NCBI RefSeq assembly: GCF_022170785.1 | Contig: NZ_CP081870.1 | Coordinates: forward strand, 2,096,001 to 2,160,000 | From: Rossellomorea marisflavi | Lineage (GTDB): Bacteria > Bacillota > Bacilli > Bacillales > Bacillaceae_B | Length of the DNA: 64,000 nucleotides | Reading direction: 5' to 3' | Shown: in pieces, positions 35,036 through 43,384 of the stretch | Numbering within the stretch: the stretch's first letter is position 1 | Layout of the letters: the number at the start of each line of letters is the position of its first letter | Notes under the pieces: model-generated | Told to the model about the DNA's origin: nothing | What the model saw: only the letters and a program-made list of their open reading frames with translations | Databases searched by the model: none | Made by a program: the position numbers and the translations under genes

Positions 35036-36603
35036 AGGTGCTGATAACCGATGATGAAGCTCAGGTTCGAAAGGGGCTGCTATGGAAGCTTGATTGGGAG
35101 AAGGAGGGGTTCACGGTTGTCGGGGAGGCGTCAAACGGAAGAGAAGCTCTGCGTCTCATGGAGGAAAAAGAGCCTGATATTGTCTTGACGGATGTAAGGA
35201 TGCCGATCATGGACGGGATTGCGCTCGTGAAAGAATTGGCCAGCAGCTATCCGAAGATCAGGACCATCATCCTTTCGGGATATGCTGACTTTGAATATGT
35301 CAGAGCCTCAATGCATGAGGGAGTCAAGCGATATTTGCTGAAGCCCGTGGATCCCGAGGAATTATCTTCAGCCTTAAAGGATATTAAAGACGAATTAATC
35401 CGTGAAAAGGCTGAAGAATATAGGGAAGAACGAGCAAAAAAATTGATGGAAGATCAGCTTGCGGATATAAGAGAGCAATATCTCCTACAACTTGTGAGGG
35501 ATGAATGGGCAGGCCTCTCCATCAGTGAAGAGAAGTTGATGTACCTGGGTTTGGAAACATTTTGCAACCAGGAAGTGAGGTTCCTGTCAGTTGAGATCAG
35601 GGGAAGCATGTCCAGGTCCGACCTTAGGGCCCTCTTCCTGCCTTTCCGGATGATCTGTCGGGAACTTGCCGAGGAAAGGGCCCTTTCATTTGTAGACGCG
35701 AGCTATCCCCATATGGTTCATTACATAAGCAGGATCGATGATGTGAACACACTGGCAACAGATGTACAACGAGCTGCAAAGGAATTTCTCGGGCTTGAAT
35801 CAGTGATAGGATTAGGGAAGCCGGTGAGGGGGGCGATGGCTCTTAAATCTGGCTATGAATCATCCATCCTCGCATGGGGGCAAAGCTCGATCAATATAGA
35901 ATCACAATTAATCGATGATAACAAGAGGGAAAATGACCCCGATTTTCCCGATGAAGCTGTAAAAGTGCTTAACGCTTATATTGAACAGGGTAATGAAAGT
36001 CTTCTGCAGTCGTTTCTTACAAATCTGCTTGAAAGACAGTCATCGGTAATGGATTTTACACTGACAGCGAATCGAATCCTCCTGCATCTCAATCTCCTTG
36101 CTGGAAAGTATGACCCCAAAAGGGCCGAGGTAGGGGAAGAGGTTTGGAAATGCCAGATAAGCATATGGGAGTTGACCTCATATCAGGAAGTAATCCATCA
36201 ATTGACGGAGCTATCCAACCGTATCATGAGAATGGCCAGCAAGCTGAAGACGCCGGCTAACGGAGAAGAGGTCGTTTCCCAGGTCAAAGCATATATGGAC
36301 ATCCACTATGCCACTGACATGTCCCTTGCGACACTGGCAGGTCAATTCCATATTAATGCAGCCTATTTATCGGAACTCTTTAAGGCCCAGGTAGGGCAAA
36401 ATTTTACGGACTATCTGATTTCTCTGCGCATGAAAAAAGCCAAGGAACTTCTTGTTGATACCGGGCTGAAAGTCATTGATATCGCCCATATTTGTGGATT
36501 TTCAAGTTCAGGTTATTTCAGTACGGTGTTTAAGAAGAAATTCGGTGTGAAACCGATCGATTACAGAAAAGGCCTGGGCACTCAAGGAGGGGAAGAGAAG
36601 TGA
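35032..36603 (+). CDS. response regulator, YesN-type, AraC output
   Basis: A 523-residue regulator. The receiver (1-120) shows ITDDEAQVRKGL, the phospho-Asp in VLTDVRMPIMDGI (near 54) and Lys in YLLKPVDPEEL. A divergent helical middle is followed by a C-terminal AraC double helix-turn-helix (about 418-515; DMSLATLAGQFHINAAYLSELFKAQVGQNFTDYL and IDIAHICGFSSSGYFSTVFKKKFGVKP). It starts within the ATGA overlap with the kinase. Its likely targets are the importer and GH32 genes downstream (inference). Confidence 0.92.
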   Translation: MKVLITDDEAQVRKGLLWKLDWEKEGFTVVGEASNGREALRLMEEKEPDIVLTDVRMPIMDGIALVKELASSYPKIRTIILSGYADFEYVRASMHEGVKRYLLKPVDPEELSSALKDIKDELIREKAEEYREERAKKLMEDQLADIREQYLLQLVRDEWAGLSISEEKLMYLGLETFCNQEVRFLSVEIRGSMSRSDLRALFLPFRMICRELAEERALSFVDASYPHMVHYISRIDDVNTLATDVQRAAKEFLGLESVIGLGKPVRGAMALKSGYESSILAWGQSSINIESQLIDDNKRENDPDFPDEAVKVLNAYIEQGNESLLQSFLTNLLERQSSVMDFTLTANRILLHLNLLAGKYDPKRAEVGEEVWKCQISIWELTSYQEVIHQLTELSNRIMRMASKLKTPANGEEVVSQVKAYMDIHYATDMSLATLAGQFHINAAYLSELFKAQVGQNFTDYLISLRMKKAKELLVDTGLKVIDIAHICGFSSSGYFSTVFKKKFGVKPIDYRKGLGTQGGEEK

Positions 36604-37928
36604 AATGGAAGCTTCCGATCCTACTGGTACTCATCCTTGTATTGGGGGCAGCCGGGTATCTTTCCATTGAACCGATTTTCAATGAGGGAGGAAAAGAAGT
36701 GGCGACCGTCCCCAAGCATACACCTGAAACCACCCTGAACTTCTGGAGGAATAAGGGGACGGCTCTTGAAAATCAGGCGTATGAAGAACTGGTCAAGACG
36801 TTTAACGAAGAGCACTCCACTATTCAGGTGAAGATGACCCAGATCCCATACGGAGATTATGAACTAAAGCTCCGGACGGCCATTGCTGCAGGGAGTCCGC
36901 CGGATATCATGACGATTGATACGCCGACGCTGGCCCTGTATGCGAGTGCCGGTGCCCTTACATCCATCGATGATTATATGAAAAAGGAGGGACGGGTGGA
37001 AGATCTGGCTGAGCCCACTTTGAAAGGATTGATGTATGAGGGGGACATCTACTTGTCTCCCATCGCGGAGTCCAGCGTCGGATTGTTCTACAACATCCGG
37101 CTATTTGAAAAAGCCGGCGTTCCTCTTCCTTCGAAGGACCCGGAGGATCCCATGACATGGGATGAGGTAGCCGAAGCCGCCGAACGAATCTCTGCGCTAT
37201 CAGATGAGATCATAGGTATCGATCCTGCTCAAGGGTTTCCCGACGGTGAATCCCCCGCATATTACAAGATTCCGCTCATTTGGCAGTTCGGCGGGGAAAT
37301 CATGGACCCTGACAACCATACGGTAGAAGGGTATCTAAATTCGACCGAAAGCCTGCAGGCACTTCAGTTTTATCAGGATATGTATCAAAAACGGGGTATA
37401 GCGAAAGTTGAAATGCCGCCGGATGTATTTGAAAATGGTCAGTTGGGTATGGTCATACAAGGATCGTGGATGACAGATAGCTATGAACAGGAAAACCCTA
37501 AATTCAAGCTTGGAAAAGAATATGGCATCACATCCTTACCAAAAGGAGTTCAGCGGGTCGTGCCAAATGGCGGGTGGGCCCTTGGTCTTTCGTCGAAGGC
37601 GTCACATCCCGACGAAGCTTGGGAATTCATCCGTTATGCGACGAGCTATGAGGGTTCAAGACGCTATATTGAGATTACAGGGGATGTGCCGGCAAGGTAT
37701 TCTGTTGCTAAAAGCTTTCCAGAGCTGAAAGAGTACCCCAAGAATATATTTGTCCATCAGGCACAGGAGTACTCTAGGAACAGGCCAGTTACAGCCGCTT
37801 ATCCTGTAGTGAGTGAGGCCATGCGCATCTTGTTTGAAGATGTGGGAATCGCCAATAAAGATGTTGGTTCTGCGGCCGATGAAGCCGTAAAGAAGATCGA
37901 GGACGGCATCAAGGATATGGAAGAATGA
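36600..37928 (+). CDS. extracellular solute-binding protein (family 1), membrane-anchored
   Basis: A 442-residue sugar-binding protein. The GTG overlaps the response-regulator stop (GTGA). The N-terminus MKWKLPILLVLILVLGAAGYLSIEP is a hydrophobic anchor but has no lipobox Cys, unlike importer-feeding lipoproteins. The mature part has the usual family features (LNFWRNKGTALENQAYEELVKTFNEEH, TAIAAGSPPDIMTID, GWALGLSSKASHPDEAWEFIRY). Coupling to the two-component genes suggests a sensing accessory of the kinase, as in three-component sugar sensors, rather than the importer's main receptor. Confidence 0.85.
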   Translation: MKWKLPILLVLILVLGAAGYLSIEPIFNEGGKEVATVPKHTPETTLNFWRNKGTALENQAYEELVKTFNEEHSTIQVKMTQIPYGDYELKLRTAIAAGSPPDIMTIDTPTLALYASAGALTSIDDYMKKEGRVEDLAEPTLKGLMYEGDIYLSPIAESSVGLFYNIRLFEKAGVPLPSKDPEDPMTWDEVAEAAERISALSDEIIGIDPAQGFPDGESPAYYKIPLIWQFGGEIMDPDNHTVEGYLNSTESLQALQFYQDMYQKRGIAKVEMPPDVFENGQLGMVIQGSWMTDSYEQENPKFKLGKEYGITSLPKGVQRVVPNGGWALGLSSKASHPDEAWEFIRYATSYEGSRRYIEITGDVPARYSVAKSFPELKEYPKNIFVHQAQEYSRNRPVTAAYPVVSEAMRILFEDVGIANKDVGSAADEAVKKIEDGIKDMEE

Positions 37929-38270
37929 TGATAGCTATAGAGGGAAGGGACCTGGATGGTCTCTTTTTTTATTTGTCCAGGGCTTTCTAGTCCAAGTCCT
38001 CAAAAAGGCACAGAACGCCTTTCCGGAGCCTTTGCCTTATGCTTGTCGGGTCAGCCCAACCCTCCTCCACTTTTCTTCATGTCCAGCTCCGGGTGCTTGA
38101 GGCTCGAGGTCATAAGTCAAAGATCTCAAAAAGGCCAGGGACGCCTTTCCGAGATCTTCGCCTTATGCTTGTCGCCTCAGGGCAAGCACCCTTCACTTTT
38201 CTTTACACCCGAAAATCTTGTAATGTATCAGCCGAAAATAGTGGACGTTTTTAGGTGGGGTATCCTTTAA
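37929..38270. repeat. tandem copies of an intergenic Bacillaceae-type repeat
   Basis: No gene is supported here. Copy A (37999-38078) and copy B (38125-38213) share CTCAAAAAGGC, ACGCCTTTCCG, GCCTTATGCTTGTCG and CACTTTTCTT in order. Copy B is flanked by an inverted arm: GGGTGCTTGAGGC (38091-38103) pairs with GCCTCAGGGCAAGCACCC, and AGATCTC pairs with GAGATCT. The unit can form a long imperfect stem. It separates the sensor genes from the importer genes. Confidence 0.8.
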
Positions 38271-38288
38271 AGTGAGATTTGTAGAGGG

Positions 38289-38302
38289 TGATATCGCTTA
38301 CA
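38289..38302 (+). promoter_or_regulatory. cre site (CcpA operator) before the importer genes
   Basis: TGATATCGCTTACA fits TGWNANCGNTNWCA at every position. It lies 26 bp before the permease start and overlaps a possible -10 (CATTAT, 38301-38306). Carbon catabolite repression of the sugar importer and GH32 gene follows by inference. Confidence 0.8.
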
Positions 38303-38327
38303 TTATAGAGAAAAAGGGGGAAACGAT

Positions 38328-39293
38328 GTGCAGGAAATAGCAAAGGCAGGTACCGAACCTGCCGTGTCAGCAAAGCCTCAGAGCCGCTTGAAGGTCAAGT
38401 GGTCTTCCATTAAGAGAAATCATCTTCTTTATTGGTTATTGGCACCGGCCATTTTGTTAACCATTGTATTCAAATACGTACCGATGTACGGTGCATCCAT
38501 CGCTTTTAAGGACTTCAGCCCGATCCGTGGGATCATGGGGAGTGAATGGGTAGGGTTGAAGCATTTTACTAGTTTTCTTTCTTCCCCGAATTTCATGGAG
38601 ATCCTCCTTAACACGATCAAACTGAGTTCGTTTGAACTGTTGATCGGGTTTCCGATTCCGATCATCCTTGCCTTGATGCTTAATCAGATCAGGAGGGCGG
38701 GTGTGAAGAAGAATATACAGCTCGTTCTCTATGCACCCCATTTCATTTCGGTGGTGGTCATATCAGGGATGGTATTCCTTTTCCTTTCTCCAACGGGCCC
38801 GATCAACGCCATGCTTTCCTTCTTTATGGATAAGCCCGTCTCATTCATGTCAGACCCCGATGCGTTCCGTAGCATCTATATATGGTCAGGTGTATGGCAA
38901 GGTGCGGGATGGGCGTCGATTATCTATGTGGCTGCATTGGCCAATGTGGATCCGCAGCTCCATGATGCCGCAACGGTCGATGGAGCATCCCTTCTGCAGA
39001 GGATCTGGCATATCGATTTGCCAACACTAAAACCGGTAATGGCCGTCCTGTTCATTCTGGCTGCAGGCGGGATCATGGCCATCGGATTCGAGAAAGCATA
39101 CTTGCTGCAGACGTCTATGAATATCCCATCCTCTGAAATCATTTCAACCTATGTGTACAAGCGGGGACTGCAGGCGGGGGATTATTCCTTTGCAACGGCT
39201 GTTGGGTTATTCAATGCGCTGGTAAACGTCATCCTCCTTGTTTTCGTCAACGGCGTCGTCAAGAAGCTGAATGAGGGGGAAGGACTCCTTTAG
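38328..39293 (+). CDS. sugar ABC transporter permease, LplB family
   Basis: A 321-residue permease with six core helices. It opens with NHLLYWLLAPAILLTIVFKYVPMYGASIAFKDFSP, typical of LplB/YtcP-type carriers for complex oligosaccharides. The ATPase-contacting EAA loop is DAATVDGASLLQRIWHIDLPTLKP. GGGGG precedes the GTG start. It heads a four-gene unit with the second permease, lipoprotein and GH32 enzyme. No ATPase gene is present, so a shared MsmX-type ATPase is expected (family knowledge). Confidence 0.92.
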   Translation: MQEIAKAGTEPAVSAKPQSRLKVKWSSIKRNHLLYWLLAPAILLTIVFKYVPMYGASIAFKDFSPIRGIMGSEWVGLKHFTSFLSSPNFMEILLNTIKLSSFELLIGFPIPIILALMLNQIRRAGVKKNIQLVLYAPHFISVVVISGMVFLFLSPTGPINAMLSFFMDKPVSFMSDPDAFRSIYIWSGVWQGAGWASIIYVAALANVDPQLHDAATVDGASLLQRIWHIDLPTLKPVMAVLFILAAGGIMAIGFEKAYLLQTSMNIPSSEIISTYVYKRGLQAGDYSFATAVGLFNALVNVILLVFVNGVVKKLNEGEGLL

Positions 39294-39309
39294 AAAGGGG
39301 AGCATTGAG

Positions 39310-40188
39310 ATGAACAACTATTCAAAATCAGATCGATTCATTCTATTCACTAATAAGATCCTGTTATGCGGCATCGTCGTCGTAGTACTGTTTCCATTAC
39401 TCTATGTGCTCCTGGCCTCCCTGTTGGAACCGAATGTGTTGCTGAGTAAGGGATTGTCCTTCAATTCTTCTGATTGGACACTTGAGGGATATCGGAAGAT
39501 TTTCGAAGATGGGTCCATTGTAAGGGGATTCATAAACTCCATGCTATATTCAGCGGGTTTCACCTTGGTGACAGTGACGGTCTGCATTCTCGCAGGCTAT
39601 TCTCTATCATCAGATGAATTGGTCGGGAAGCGATTCATCATGATCTTCTTCTTGATTACGATGTTCTTCAATGGTGGACTGATTCCGACCTACCTTGTGA
39701 TCAAGAACCTCGGCATGCTGAATACCGTTTGGGCCATCATCATCCCGAACGCCATCAATGTATGGTTCATCATTCTATCGAGAACCTATTTCAAATCAAT
39801 ACCCAATGAACTGAAGGAAGCGGCAAGGATCGACGGAGCTTCTGAATTCAAAATCTTCCTGAAAATTGTATTTCCGCTATCAAAACCGATCATTTTTGTT
39901 ATTGCACTGTATGCGTTCATCGGCCAGTGGAATTCCTATTTCGATGCCATGATCTATCTCGAAGACAGGGACCTTTATCCACTACAACTAGTCCTGCGAT
40001 CAATCCTTATACAAAATGAAGTACAGCCTGGAATGATCGGGGATCAGCAGGCGGCCGCAGAGCTGCAGAGGATTTCAGAAATGATTAAATATTCATCCAT
40101 CGTACTGGCGAGTCTACCGCTTATCATTATGTATCCATTCTTCCAAAAGTACTTTGAAAAGGGTGTAATGGTCGGTTCACTCAAATAA
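39310..40188 (+). CDS. sugar ABC transporter permease, YtcP family
   Basis: A 292-residue second permease. The ATG at 39310 follows AAAGGGGAG; the longer frame from 39271 overlaps the previous gene. The helix pattern, FLITMFFNGGLIPTYLVIKNLGML and the EAA loop KEAARIDGASEFKIFLKIVFPLSKP are typical of the CUT1 group. It would form the membrane channel with the LplB-like partner. Confidence 0.92.
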   Translation: MNNYSKSDRFILFTNKILLCGIVVVVLFPLLYVLLASLLEPNVLLSKGLSFNSSDWTLEGYRKIFEDGSIVRGFINSMLYSAGFTLVTVTVCILAGYSLSSDELVGKRFIMIFFLITMFFNGGLIPTYLVIKNLGMLNTVWAIIIPNAINVWFIILSRTYFKSIPNELKEAARIDGASEFKIFLKIVFPLSKPIIFVIALYAFIGQWNSYFDAMIYLEDRDLYPLQLVLRSILIQNEVQPGMIGDQQAAAELQRISEMIKYSSIVLASLPLIIMYPFFQKYFEKGVMVGSLK

Positions 40189-40208
40189 TCTCAAGGGGGA
40201 AATGTAAA

Positions 40209-41822
40209 ATGAAGAAATGGTCAAAAACAATGTCAGCTGCAGTGTTGACAGGGATCCTTGTTACTGCCGGGTGCAGCAACAACAGTAAAAGTGCATCGTC
40301 CGAAGATTACGAGCTGAAGGATGTCACATTTCCTTTGAAAGAAGACGTCAGTCTGAAAATCATGACCTCCAGTTCGCCACTGGCACCGAATGACCCAAAT
40401 GAAAAATTGATCCTGAAGAGGCTGCAGAAGCAAACAGGCGTGGAAATCGATTGGACCAATTATACGGCAGGGGAAACCTTCGATGAGAAACGGAATCTTG
40501 CTGTTGCAAGCGGTGATTTGCCCGACGCCATCATGAACACAGGGTACGGGGATTATGAAATCCTGAAACTCGCAAAAGACGGAGCGATAGTACCGGTGGA
40601 AGACCTGATTGAAAAACATATGCCAAACTTGAGAAAGGTCCTTGAGGATGCCCCTGAATATAAAGCAATGATGACAGCTCCGGATGGACATATCTATTCG
40701 TTCCCATGGATAGAGGAGCTTGGTGCAGGAAAAGAAAGCATCCACTCTGTCGATGATTTCCCATGGATCAATGTGGAGTGGCTGGATAAGTTGGGGCTCG
40801 ATATGCCCACAAATACTGAAGAGCTTAAAAATGTTTTAAAAGCGTTTAAAACACAGGATCCAAATGGAAATGGAAAAGCAGATGAAATCCCGATGTCGTT
40901 CATTATCAACCATGGAGGAGAAGATGTATCACATCTTTTCGGTGCATTCGGTCTTGGGGAGAACGGGGACCATACTGTAGTGACCGATGATGGTGAAATC
41001 AAAATGACGGCTTCTGAAGACGGCTATAAGGAGGCAATCCGTTATTTGAATGAGCTTTACAAGGAAGGACTGATGGATGTAGAGGCATTTGAACAAGACT
41101 GGAACACCTACCTTTCAAAAGGAAAAGAAGGGCGGTATGGAATGTACTTCACCTGGGACAAGGCCAACATCACTGGGATGAACGACACATATGAACTTCT
41201 GCCTCCACTAGAAGGGCCTGATGGGGAGAAAAACGTGACAAGAACAAATAATATGGGGTTCGACCGGAATAAAATGGTCATCACATCGGCCAACAAAAAT
41301 CTGGAGCTTACCGCAAAATGGATCGACCAATTGTATGACCCGCTCCAATCCGTACAGGATAATTGGGGAACGTATGGTGATGAAAAACAGCAGAATATCT
41401 TTGAATTCAATGAAGCTGATCAAGCATTGAAACATCTTCCTTTGGAAGGGACGGCCCCTGTTGAGCTCCGTGAGAAAACCTCCATCGGTGGTCCTCTTGC
41501 CATATTGGATGAGTATTATGGACCTGTGACCACCAAGCCGGATGATGCTGCATGGAGACTGGGGCTTATGAAAGATGTAATGGTCCCTCATATGAAGGCA
41601 GAAAATATCTACCCTAAAGTATTTTTCTCCTTGGAGGACCTCGATAAGTTATCCAAGATTGAAACTGATCTTTTTGCTTATATCAACCGTAAAAAAGCCG
41701 AATGGATTACAAACGGCAAGATCGATAAGGAGTGGGAAGCGTATCTGAAGGAATTGGACCGGCTTGGACTCCAAGAATGGTTGGAAATCAAGCAGGCCGG
41801 GTATGATCGAAATCAGGAATAA
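40209..41822 (+). CDS. sugar-binding lipoprotein, LplA/YtcQ family
   Basis: A 537-residue extracellular receptor. The signal MKKWSKTMSAAVLTGILVTAGC ends in a lipobox with the acylated Cys at 22. The mature protein is of the long LplA group (KIMTSSSPLAPNDPNEKLILKRLQKQTGVEIDW; KAFKTQDPNGNGKADEIPMSF, which resembles a calcium-binding loop; PDGHIYSFPW). It delivers the sugar to the two permeases. AAGGGGGAAA precedes the ATG, 20 bp after the permease stop. Confidence 0.92.
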   Translation: MKKWSKTMSAAVLTGILVTAGCSNNSKSASSEDYELKDVTFPLKEDVSLKIMTSSSPLAPNDPNEKLILKRLQKQTGVEIDWTNYTAGETFDEKRNLAVASGDLPDAIMNTGYGDYEILKLAKDGAIVPVEDLIEKHMPNLRKVLEDAPEYKAMMTAPDGHIYSFPWIEELGAGKESIHSVDDFPWINVEWLDKLGLDMPTNTEELKNVLKAFKTQDPNGNGKADEIPMSFIINHGGEDVSHLFGAFGLGENGDHTVVTDDGEIKMTASEDGYKEAIRYLNELYKEGLMDVEAFEQDWNTYLSKGKEGRYGMYFTWDKANITGMNDTYELLPPLEGPDGEKNVTRTNNMGFDRNKMVITSANKNLELTAKWIDQLYDPLQSVQDNWGTYGDEKQQNIFEFNEADQALKHLPLEGTAPVELREKTSIGGPLAILDEYYGPVTTKPDDAAWRLGLMKDVMVPHMKAENIYPKVFFSLEDLDKLSKIETDLFAYINRKKAEWITNGKIDKEWEAYLKELDRLGLQEWLEIKQAGYDRNQE

Positions 41823-41836
41823 GATAAAGGAGAGTC

Positions 41837-43321
41837 ATGAAGATGAAAAATCAGACTGAAAAGGAAGTCTATACTGAAAAATTCCGTCCTCAATTCCACT
41901 TTTCTCCTAGAGAAAAGTGGATGAATGATCCAAATGGAATGGTGTATTTCGAAGGAGAGTATCACTTGTTCTTTCAATATCATCCCGATGGAAACACATG
42001 GGGCCCGATGCACTGGGGGCATGCAGTCAGTAAGGACTTGGTCCATTGGGAGGAACTTCCCATCGCCCTTTATCCTGACGAACTCGGGACGATCTTTTCC
42101 GGAAGTGCGGTGGTGGATTGGCACAATACCTCTGGCTTTTTCCAGGATGGTAAGCCGGGGCTCGTCGCGATCTATACCAATCACGATACCGATCCTATAT
42201 CGGGAGACGTCAAACAGCGGCAAAGTATCGCCTATAGTGTAGATAAAGGACGGAGTTGGTCAAAATATGAGGGGAACCCTGTTCTGGAAAATGCGTGCGA
42301 ACCAGATTACCGCGACCCGAAAGTGTTCTGGCATGGGGAATCAGGACAATGGGTGATGGTCCTGGCAACCGGTCAATCCATCACCATCTATCATTCTCCT
42401 GATCTGTTGCAGTGGACGTATGCAAGCGCATTCGGTCATGGAGAAGGGTCCCATGCAGGGGTGTGGGAATGTCCTGACTTGTTCCGTCTTGAATGTGATG
42501 GGAAAGAGCGATGGGTTATGCTCGTAAGCATAGGAGATCATCCAGATACCATTGAAGGTTCTAGGACCCAGTATTTCATAGGGGATTTTGATGGGAAGAC
42601 ATTCATCAATGAAAATCCAGCCGATCTCATTTTATGGCTAGATCATGGCAGGGATAATTATGCAGGGGTGAGCTGGTCCGACCTGCAGGATGAGAGGAAG
42701 ATCTATATAGGATGGATGAGCAATTGGCGTTATGCAAATGATGTTCCCACGCAAGGGTGGAGGAGCGCCATGACGCTGCCAAGGGAGCTTGGTTTGAAGA
42801 GGTCGCTTTCGGGATATCGGCTCGTCCAGCATCCAGTGTGTGAACTGGCTGTAATCTCAGGATCCGGAAAAGAGATGATGATGCCACATTCATTAAATGA
42901 AGGAGAAACTTATCAAGAACAGATGCAGACAAATCTTGCTCATCTCCATTTTGAAACGGAGTCAGATATAAATTCAGTCTGGGTCCTCACAATCCGTCAT
43001 GGAAAGGAAGAAGTGTCAATCTTAACCTGTCACGTCGATGAAGGAACCCTCACCCTGGACAGGCGTCGATCAGGAATCCATGCATTCTCCACGTCATTTC
43101 CGGCAGTACAACTGGCGGAATATGCAGGGAGTGAACGGGGTGGTTTCCATCTTTACATTGATACTTCATCGATCGAGGTGTTTAGTACAGACGGTGAACT
43201 GGCGATAACCAGTCTGATATTCCCGGAAGGTGAAAGCTTAGATTTTGAATTTAAGAGCTTGACGGGTAAAGTCGTTTTAAAAGAATGGAAGGCTTCTGCA
43301 CTCAAGTCCATTTGGTCTTAA
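41837..43321 (+). CDS. glycoside hydrolase family 32 beta-fructosidase, cytosolic
   Basis: A 494-residue enzyme cleaving terminal beta-fructosyl bonds (levan/inulin oligosaccharides or sucrose type). The nucleophile is D31 in WMNDPNG. The stabilising D159 is in RDPKVFW. The acid/base E211 is in WECPDLF. The C-terminal beta-sandwich carries FHLYIDTSSIEVFSTDGE. No signal peptide is present, so it acts on imported sugar. It follows the lipoprotein gene by 14 bp; AAAGGAGAG precedes the ATG, and an ATG two codons later is equally placed. It indicates that the locus handles fructo-oligosaccharides (inference). Confidence 0.92.
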   Translation: MKMKNQTEKEVYTEKFRPQFHFSPREKWMNDPNGMVYFEGEYHLFFQYHPDGNTWGPMHWGHAVSKDLVHWEELPIALYPDELGTIFSGSAVVDWHNTSGFFQDGKPGLVAIYTNHDTDPISGDVKQRQSIAYSVDKGRSWSKYEGNPVLENACEPDYRDPKVFWHGESGQWVMVLATGQSITIYHSPDLLQWTYASAFGHGEGSHAGVWECPDLFRLECDGKERWVMLVSIGDHPDTIEGSRTQYFIGDFDGKTFINENPADLILWLDHGRDNYAGVSWSDLQDERKIYIGWMSNWRYANDVPTQGWRSAMTLPRELGLKRSLSGYRLVQHPVCELAVISGSGKEMMMPHSLNEGETYQEQMQTNLAHLHFETESDINSVWVLTIRHGKEEVSILTCHVDEGTLTLDRRRSGIHAFSTSFPAVQLAEYAGSERGGFHLYIDTSSIEVFSTDGELAITSLIFPEGESLDFEFKSLTGKVVLKEWKASALKSIWS

Positions 43322-43349
43322 GAGAGTGTGTATATCACCATTCGCAAAC

Positions 43350-43378
43350 AAAAGACTGCAGGTGTCCTGCAGTCTTTT
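43350..43378. terminator. bidirectional terminator of GH32 and lysyl-tRNA synthetase genes
   Basis: AAAAGACTGCAGG and its exact complement with a TGT loop. Confidence 0.9.
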
Positions 43379-43384
43379 ATGCGT

